Positions 8,597-12,109 of a DNA stretch of 12,109 nucleotides are shown here, one piece after another (the stretch's first letter is position 1; the number at the start of each line of letters is the position of its first letter). This DNA comes from DASWIV01 sp036397475 (GTDB taxonomy: Bacteria; JAJVIF01; JAPKYR01). A program made the position numbers and the translations under genes. Location of the stretch: positions 1-12,109 of the forward strand of contig DASWIV010000216.1 in NCBI GenBank assembly GCA_036397475.1, written 5' to 3'. The notes under the pieces were generated by a model that did no database searches, was not told the origin of the DNA, and was given only the letters and a program-made list of their open reading frames with translations.

Positions 8597-9748
8597 TCAG
8601 CTCTGCTTTATCCGGTCGTATATTTCGGGAAACACCGATTTGAAATAATCGATCTCTTCCTGCGTCGTCGTATATCCGAGACTCAGCCTGAGTGAGCTGG
8701 TTGCATCGATCAGAGAAAGCCCCATCGACGTCAACACGTGGCTCGGCCCGACACTTCCGGTTGTACACGCCGATCCGGTCGAGCACGCGACCCCTTCCCT
8801 GTCGAGCGCGAGAACCATCATCTCTCCGGACACTCCCGGAATGGTCACGTTCAAAGTTCCCGGGTACGAGTACTCCTCAATCCCGTTGAAAGTACAATCA
8901 GGCGCGATTGATCTCAAAAATTCGACAAGCTGTTTTCTGTAATCCGCAAGTTTTTCTTCATTCGATTCAAGTTCCGATATCGCCTCTTCCAACGCCACAG
9001 CCGCTCCGACAATTCCCGCTACATTTTCAGTCCCCGACCTCATTCCAAACTCATGCGATCCTTTCTGCAGGCTCTCGACATGAATCCCATCTTTTATATA
9101 TAAAAATCCGACACCTTTCGGTCCGCCGAATTTATGAGCTGCCCCGCAGGCGATATCCACAGGGTAATCGTTCACGTTCATCTCGAACTTTCCCCATCCC
9201 TGGACACAGTCTGAATGCAGGATAATTTCACGATCGCCGATGATCTGTTTGAATCCGGTTATATTCTGCATCGTGCCGATCTCATTGTTCGCGAACATTG
9301 TCGAGATCAGAATCGTGTCGTCACGAATTGACGCGTCCAACTCGGACATTTTGATAAGTCCACGTGGATCGATTCTTACCCTCTTAACCTCGAACCCAAG
9401 CTGCTCTTCAAGAAACTTAAACGCGCCTAGTGTCGCGTGATGCTCAAATGTTGAAGTAATCACATGCTTTCCACGATGCTGGTTCCCGATCGCGGCTCCG
9501 ACAACCGACAGAAAAATCGCTTCCGATCCCGATCCTGTGAAAATAACTTCCCTTGATCTGGCCCCGATACATTCGGCGACAGTGTCCCTTGCCTTGTCGA
9601 TCGCCTTACGTGTGACACGTCCCAGGTAATGCGGGCTCGACGGATTCCCGTAGCTGACGCGGATGAATTCCTCCATCGCGTCGGCCGCGGATTTCCGTAC
9701 AGGGGTGGTCGATGCGTGGTCAAAATATGCGACAGTTTCTTTTAACAT
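8597..9748 (-). CDS. Cysteine desulfurase (IscS/NifS family), probable sulfur donor for MnmA
   Basis: A PLP enzyme that converts L-cysteine to alanine and holds the sulfur as a persulfide for transfer. The 383-aa chain begins with YFDHASTTPV, the family N-terminus. It has EHHA (102-105, PLP-stacking His), HSDCVQ (178-183, PLP Asp and Gln), Schiff-base lysine K206 in AHKFGGPKG, catalytic cysteine C328 in the loop STGSACTTGS, and R353 (SLRLSLG) for the substrate carboxylate. C322, six residues before C328, is an extra cysteine near the loop. Being immediately before mnmA suggests a role in tRNA thiolation, as for YrvO in B. subtilis. No iscU/sufU or regulator is adjacent, so a main role in Fe-S assembly is less supported, although one desulfurase may serve both. 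ATG 9746-9748 has no clear SD (only AAGTGA) and lies 15 nt after a terminator hairpin. Confidence 0.95.
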   Translation of the reverse strand: MLKETVAYFDHASTTPVRKSAADAMEEFIRVSYGNPSSPHYLGRVTRKAIDKARDTVAECIGARSREVIFTGSGSEAIFLSVVGAAIGNQHRGKHVITSTFEHHATLGAFKFLEEQLGFEVKRVRIDPRGLIKMSELDASIRDDTILISTMFANNEIGTMQNITGFKQIIGDREIILHSDCVQGWGKFEMNVNDYPVDIACGAAHKFGGPKGVGFLYIKDGIHVESLQKGSHEFGMRSGTENVAGIVGAAVALEEAISELESNEEKLADYRKQLVEFLRSIAPDCTFNGIEEYSYPGTLNVTIPGVSGEMMVLALDREGVACSTGSACTTGSVGPSHVLTSMGLSLIDATSSLRLSLGYTTTQEEIDYFKSVFPEIYDRIKQS

Positions 9749-9754
9749 TCACTT

Positions 9755-9782
9755 ATATAAATAAAGCCCCCGGCGGGGGCTT
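9755..9782 (-). terminator. Rho-independent terminator after trxA
   Basis: Perfect 8-bp inverted repeat, AAGCCCCC (9764-9771) and GGGGGCTT (9775-9782), with a 3-nt loop. Read on the minus strand it is followed by TTTATTTAT (9763-9755), a U-rich tract. On the plus strand the tract after the stem is weaker (TTGAATTTC). The stem lies 30 nt after the trxA stop and only 15 nt before the desulfurase ATG, leaving no room for a promoter after the hairpin. The desulfurase operon must therefore rely on readthrough or on a promoter inside or before trxA. Confidence 0.8.
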
Positions 9783-9812
9783 GAATTTCAATTATGCCTG
9801 CATTTCCGCCGA

Positions 9813-10145
9813 CTAGTCACCGATATGCTCGTCGAATTTCTTTTTCAACGCTGCTTTCGATGAAACCCCGACAACCTGGTCGGACACAGTGCCGTTTTTA
9901 AAGAGGATGAGAGTTGGAATGCTCATCACGTTGTAACGGCTCGCGATGTCAGGATTCTCGTCGGTGTTGAGTTTTCGAAATTCGATCTTGCCGTCGTAGT
10001 CCTTATCAAGCTCCTCGATGATGGGAGTGATCATCTGGCATGGACCGCACCATGGCGCCCAGAAATCGACCACGACAGGCTGGCTGGAGGAATTTTCCAG
10101 CACGTCGCTGTCAAATTCGGCGGAGACTACTTCTTTAATAGACAT
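9813..10145 (-). CDS. trxA: Thioredoxin
   Basis: A small cytoplasmic dithiol reductant for ribonucleotide reductase, peroxiredoxins and other disulfide-forming enzymes. The 110-aa product has the classic size. It carries VVDFWAPWCGPCQM with the WCGPC redox pair, the buried Asp within the preceding strand (VVDFW), and the cis-proline motif SIPTL opposite the active site. It ends at IGD. The frame stays open further upstream to 10358, but that extension runs through the palindromic spacer and has no thioredoxin homology; ATG at 10143-10145 (MSIKEVVSAEF) is the proper start. SD is weak (GGGG about 10 nt upstream). A TATTAT box (plus 10195-10200) could be a -10 element without a convincing -35. 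Its neighbour is a desulfurase, whose persulfide chemistry needs reductant, but thioredoxin is general and the link is only suggestive. Confidence 0.97.
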   Translation of the reverse strand: MSIKEVVSAEFDSDVLENSSSQPVVVDFWAPWCGPCQMITPIIEELDKDYDGKIEFRKLNTDENPDIASRYNVMSIPTLILFKNGTVSDQVVGVSSKAALKKKFDEHIGD

Positions 10146-10229
10146 TTTTAGAAACCCCGTAGATTTTGAAAAAATTTTAAAAAGCCTTACGGCTATAATA
10201 ACACAAAGAGCCCGACCGGGGTGACTATT
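10146..10229 (-). promoter_or_regulatory. trxA leader, candidate -10 box and small tetraloop hairpin
   Basis: On the minus strand this leader contains TATTAT (plus 10195-10200), a plausible -10 box about 50 nt before the trxA ATG, but no good -35 at 16-18 nt. Just downstream is a tiny hairpin, AGCC-GTAA-GGCT, whose loop fits the GNRA pattern, followed by the U-rich run TTTTTAAAATTTTTT. The stem is only 4 bp, so attenuation is a weak possibility. The run of U and A would leave the trxA ribosome site largely unpaired. Confidence 0.3.
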
Positions 10230-10329
10230 GTTTTGGACTCCGTCCAAAACAGGTGGGATCCTGACCGACTCATGCGTCGGGGCTTGCGCCTCGTCCGAAT
10301 CAGGATTCCACCTGATCCGCCGTAGCGGA
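10230..10329. repeat. Three abutting palindromes, including a branched 63-nt structure
   Basis: Three inverted repeats lie end to end. First, GTTTTGGAC (10230-10238) pairs with GTCCAAAAC (10242-10250), 9 bp and 3-nt loop. Second, AGGTGGGATCCTGA (10251-10264) pairs with TCAGGATTCCACCT (10300-10313), 14 bp with one G.T. It encloses two smaller arms, CCGAC-TCATGC-GTCGG (10265-10280) and GGC-TTGC-GCC (10281-10290), so a branched fold is predicted. Third, TCCGC-CGTA-GCGGA (10316-10329). No coding or U-run terminator signal accounts for them. They sit directly before the trxA leader and could be a REP-like repeat, a structured RNA or a recombination site. Confidence 0.75.
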
Positions 10330-10506
10330 CCGTTGACTAAGGGTGGCCTTCGACACATCGGACGTTAAACAGGTTCCCGTGTGCGTAAATGTTGGAGTCA
10401 AATTTTCATCACCCGCACAGCCGGGTACAAATATGTTAGCACCATCGGAAAGTGAAGGCAACGTATTCATTTAAAGGAAATTAATGCGGGATGAAATGGT
10501 GGAGAA
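10330..10506. other. Gene-free spacer, largely unexplained
   Basis: No convincing gene is seen here. One 5-bp hairpin is visible, ACCCG (10411-10415) with CGGGT (10422-10426). A minus-strand frame from ATG 10468-10470 to a TGA at 10300-10302 (56 codons, starting MNTLPSLSDGANIF) is open, but it has no SD and its last third runs into the palindromes, so it is more likely chance or a gene remnant. A 16-codon plus-strand frame from 10484 has a fair SD (AAAGGA) but is too short to support. Confidence 0.4.
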
Positions 10507-10669
10507 CGGGTGCCCTCCAGTAAATCCGCGACCATAAGAGAGAGGATTTAGTGGAGGCTTCGATGGTTGTCAGTGCGCGGATGATTGTCGGGGCAATGTA
10601 GTGGGGTGTAAAATATCCTCTACTAAATTCACTCGCCTTAAGCCTTGTGAATTTAGTAGAGGGCACCCG
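10507..10669. repeat. MITE-like element: 163 bp bounded by matching terminal inverted repeats
   Basis: The ends are CGGGTGCCCTC (10507-10517) and its exact reverse complement GAGGGCACCCG (10659-10669). Similarity continues inward for about ten more bases: CAGTAAATCC on the left against TACTAAATTC on the right arm read in reverse complement. Each end is itself a hairpin. CCTCCAGTAAATCC (10514-10527) pairs with GGATTTAGTGGAGG (10544-10557) with one mismatch. CCTCTACTAAATTCAC (10617-10632) pairs perfectly with GTGAATTTAGTAGAGG (10647-10662), 16 bp. No transposase is inside and no target-site duplication is obvious. A non-autonomous mobile element is one reading; a cluster of related REP-like hairpins is the other. 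Confidence 0.55.
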
Positions 10670-10701
10670 GCTATAAAACTCGTCCACGAGTTTTGTAGCC
10701 G
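10668..10701. repeat. 16-bp hairpin, related to the one at 10736-10769
   Basis: CGGCTATAAAACTCGT (10668-10683) pairs with ACGAGTTTTGTAGCCG (10686-10701). Fifteen of sixteen positions are Watson-Crick, and the other is a T.G on the plus strand. It starts inside the right end of the preceding inverted-repeat unit, after the motif GGCACCCGG (10662-10670). No U-run follows on either strand, so simple termination is unlikely. Confidence 0.7.
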
Positions 10702-10735
10702 TTAAGAGATTGAATACTGATAAAATTTCTAATCA

Positions 10736-10769
10736 CGGCTGCAAAATCCATGGATGAATTTTACAACCG
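10736..10769. repeat. 16-bp imperfect hairpin, diverged copy of 10668-10701
   Basis: CGGCTGCAAAATCCAT (10736-10751) pairs with ATGAATTTTACAACCG (10754-10769). The three non-matching positions are C-A on the plus strand, which become G.U pairs in minus-strand RNA, so a transcript of the minus strand folds without a break. Outer arms and the A4/T4 core match the hairpin at 10668-10701, while the apex differs on both arms together. GGCACCCGG recurs at its right edge (10769-10777). It lies 16 nt after the stop of the 183-aa gene, so it could protect or end that transcript, although no U-run follows. Confidence 0.6.
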
Positions 10770-10785
10770 GCACCCGGGGTAAATA

Positions 10786-11337
10786 TTATTTTGATATATT
10801 TTTATTTTTAATTATCCATGCTGCCAATTTATATGAACTATCCTGCAATGCTAATACACACGATAACAAAACATGCCATTTAATAACAGCGTTATTCCCG
10901 TGCCTTTCCCGAACAATATCAGATGGTTCCACACTTGTATCCACGCCTAGAAATGGAGAATAATTTATCTGAAAATTCGTTATATTTCTTATCATGGTAG
11001 AAATTATTTTATCTTCAAAGTATATAGTATTCTCTTGAAGTAAATTATTTATTTTAGATACATTGCCAAAAACTCTGTCGAATAAATGACGATTATTTTT
11101 ACATTCTTGTACTCCAATTCCTTTAATTTGATTTATTATTTCTATCAGTTCGTACAAAGAGTGATGCATTGGTGAATAAATATTTCGAGCCAATTTATCT
11201 TTGTATTCTTTTTCACTCTTTCTGTTTTCAAGCAATAATTTAATAATCCCCCAACCACCTGATGCAATAAGCAATGGGACGAATAACTGAATCCAATCAT
11301 ATATAGTTTTGCTATCATCTGAACCCTCATTAATCAA
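10786..11337 (-). CDS. Hypothetical protein with one N-terminal membrane helix and a helical cytosolic domain
   Basis: Not recognised as a family. The 183-aa product has a short polar N-terminus, then one hydrophobic segment at about 17-36 (IQLFVPLLIASGGWGIIKLL), a basic patch (ENRKSEKEYKDK) that by the positive-inside rule puts the rest in the cytosol, and about 140 residues of helix-rich soluble sequence without enzymatic motifs. Similar one-helix plus helical-domain proteins are frequent in accessory regions, but that is architecture, not homology. Start: the first codon is TTG (11335-11337). It is preceded at 7 nt by GGAG (plus 11345-11348), a good SD; the ATG just upstream opens only a three-codon frame. 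Codons and base composition are clearly more AT-rich than the housekeeping block, consistent with later acquisition. It follows the lipoprotein gene by 123 nt and may share its transcript. Confidence 0.75.
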   Translation of the reverse strand: MINEGSDDSKTIYDWIQLFVPLLIASGGWGIIKLLLENRKSEKEYKDKLARNIYSPMHHSLYELIEIINQIKGIGVQECKNNRHLFDRVFGNVSKINNLLQENTIYFEDKIISTMIRNITNFQINYSPFLGVDTSVEPSDIVRERHGNNAVIKWHVLLSCVLALQDSSYKLAAWIIKNKNISK

Positions 11338-11366
11338 TTTATTTCTCCATGGGGGGTAATTCTAAT

Positions 11367-11419
11367 TTCATGCATTTCCAATCGAGAGTATAGATTGGAT
11401 AATATTTTTAATGCATGAA
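11367..11419. promoter_or_regulatory. Nested palindrome in the leader of the 183-aa gene
   Basis: TTCATGCATT (11367-11376) pairs perfectly with AATGCATGAA (11410-11419). Directly inside, TCCAATC (11377-11383) pairs perfectly with GATTGGA (11393-11399), leaving a 9-nt loop and a one-sided 10-nt A/T bulge. On the minus strand it comes about 19 nt before the GGAG ribosome site of the 183-aa gene. A weak promoter (TTGAAA, 15 nt, TATTAT) overlaps the outer arm. It could be an operator, an RNA leader or a weak lipoprotein terminator; nothing chooses among these. Confidence 0.5.
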
Positions 11420-11460
11420 TTTCAATTTCTATAACCACGCATATATTGCTTTATTGTTGA

Positions 11461-11934
11461 TTATTTTTTGTCCAATGTGCCGAAAACTTCCAACTGAGCA
11501 TTCAAATCTCCGCAATCAGATGTATTCAGAATTAAGTCTTCCATTGCAACGACATCTGTGTGTGTAGCGCTAGGCAAGATAGACATTGACAGATTAAACC
11601 AAATTTCCTGTGAGATATTGCCGCAGCTTCCAATTGTCCAGCCTGAATCCATCCAGTCCAGTATTGTCAGGCTATTACCGTCATAAGTCCACTCTAATTC
11701 AGTTCCAGTCCCATCATATACATGATATGGATCAGGAATCTCTATTCGATCTGGAAATGAGTTTTCAATCAGTACTTCGCCATCAGGTGTAGGCACGGTA
11801 CAAGTATAATCCAGTTTTAAATCCCAAGTACCTTCCAGACCCTGAAGATTTTTAGGCATATGGTTTGACATGCCACCCCCGCTGCATGATGAAATCAATA
11901 GAAAAAAAATTGCCAGCAATATTTCATTTCGCAC
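11461..11934 (-). CDS. Small secreted lipoprotein of unknown function
   Basis: The 157-aa product starts with a lipoprotein signal peptide: MRNE, hydrophobic ILLAIFFLLI, then lipobox ISSC with the lipidated cysteine at residue 17 and a Ser/Gly-rich tether after it. Signal peptidase II would cleave before C17, leaving a membrane-anchored extracytoplasmic domain. That domain (about 30-157) alternates short strands and turns; LEGTWDLKLDY (33-43) resembles the first strand of lipocalin-like folds, but the resemblance is weak. Three more cysteines (45, 104, 141) remain; two could form a disulfide. No enzyme motif is seen. Start: GTG at 11932-11934 is preceded by GGAGG (plus 11942-11946) at 7 nt, the strongest SD in the window. 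It has its own good promoter and is AT-rich like the next gene, suggesting that the two form a separate transcription unit. Confidence 0.8.
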   Translation of the reverse strand: MRNEILLAIFFLLISSCSGGGMSNHMPKNLQGLEGTWDLKLDYTCTVPTPDGEVLIENSFPDRIEIPDPYHVYDGTGTELEWTYDGNSLTILDWMDSGWTIGSCGNISQEIWFNLSMSILPSATHTDVVAMEDLILNTSDCGDLNAQLEVFGTLDKK

Positions 11935-11989
11935 GATTTTTCCTCCAAGGTACTGATTATAAATTGAAGTTAAGACTTAGGAGTGTTGA

Positions 11990-12018
11990 ATTATATATCA
12001 TTCTACTATGTTTGTCAG
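11990..12018 (-). promoter_or_regulatory. Sigma70-like promoter of the lipoprotein gene
   Basis: On the minus strand, CTGACA (plus 12013-12018) is followed after exactly 17 nt by TATAAT (plus 11990-11995). That is five of six and six of six matches to the -35 and -10 consensus at ideal spacing. Transcription should start near 11983, giving a leader of about 50 nt ending in the GGAGG site before the GTG codon. A second TATAAT at 11956-11961 lacks a -35 partner. Confidence 0.7.
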
Positions 12019-12065
12019 TGGTTTTTAATCCCGCATCTGTCCGTTTAAAACCTTTTCCCCTACCT

Positions 12066-12094
12066 CCTGTCCTACTCAATAAAGGCAGGACAGG
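12066..12094. repeat. 8-bp inverted repeat near the right edge
   Basis: CCTGTCCT (12066-12073) pairs with AGGACAGG (12087-12094) around a 13-nt loop. No U-run follows on the plus strand. On the minus strand it is followed by a purine-rich stretch (AGGTAGGGGAAAAGG). It lies upstream of the lipoprotein promoter and could end a unit outside the window or be another dispersed repeat. The rest of 12019-12109 shows no gene. Confidence 0.45.
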
Positions 12095-12109
12095 GTCATG
12101 ATAAATCCG

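Noticed and set aside
10230..10329. tRNA gene or tRNA-like structure
   Set aside because: The branched fold has a 14-bp base stem and lacks the T-loop, anticodon arm and CCA-end pattern of tRNA.
10146..10358. Upstream extension of the thioredoxin frame (71 extra residues)
   Set aside because: The extension is encoded by the palindromic spacer, has no homology to thioredoxin, and a family-length product begins at 10145.
10300..10470. 56-codon minus-strand frame in the spacer (MNTLPSLSDGANIF start)
   Set aside because: No SD precedes it, its end lies within the branched palindrome and no family is recognised. Chance or a remnant is more likely, although a small protein cannot be excluded.
10481..10687. 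68-codon minus-strand frame across the inverted repeats
   Set aside because: It runs through the hairpins, which impose an odd composition, and lacks an SD and any recognisable domain.
10507..10777. CRISPR array
   Set aside because: The repeated units are palindromes of different sequence with irregular spacing, not direct repeats with uniform unique spacers, and no cas gene is present.
11865..12101. Plus-strand frame of 78 codons over the lipoprotein start
   Set aside because: It overlaps the signal peptide, SD and promoter of the lipoprotein on the other strand and has no SD of its own or domain.

Overview
The window reads as a bacterial chromosome segment. All ten supported genes lie on the minus strand, so transcription runs from high to low coordinates. 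It splits into two parts. Positions 1-10145 hold a dense housekeeping cluster of mixed base composition. Positions about 10786-12050 hold a visibly AT-rich pair of accessory-looking genes. Between them (10146-10785) is a gene-free stretch packed with perfect or near-perfect inverted repeats.

In transcription order the housekeeping cluster is trxA (thioredoxin), a IscS/NifS-type cysteine desulfurase, mnmA (tRNA 2-thiouridylase), a CobB/SIRT5-like sirtuin, a large polytopic membrane protein that looks like two fused ABC-2 permease halves, rnc (RNase III), smc (condensin ATPase) and the start of ftsY (SRP receptor), which runs off the left edge. Desulfurase, mnmA, sirtuin and permease are packed tightly (4-nt gap, ATGA overlap, 7-nt overlap) and are probably translated from one message. 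The desulfurase-mnmA pair resembles the B. subtilis yrvO-trmU arrangement, in which a dedicated desulfurase feeds sulfur to MnmA for s2U34 of tRNA. The rnc-smc-ftsY order is a widespread bacterial gene string. A hairpin terminator sits between trxA and the desulfurase.

The right-hand part encodes an outer lipoprotein with its own sigma70-like promoter and very good Shine-Dalgarno (SD) site, then a 183-residue protein with one N-terminal membrane helix. Neither has a recognisable function. A nested palindrome lies in the gap between them.

The lineage cannot be fixed from this sequence. Gene content fits an ordinary free-living bacterium. The divergent Smc motifs and palindrome-rich spacers would suit an uncultivated phylum, perhaps near the FCB group, but that is a weak guess. 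No CRISPR array, transposase, tRNA or rRNA is visible. The main unexplained structure is the palindrome mosaic at 10230-10777; the most unusual genes are the fused permease without an ATPase and the sirtuin inside a tRNA-thiolation operon.
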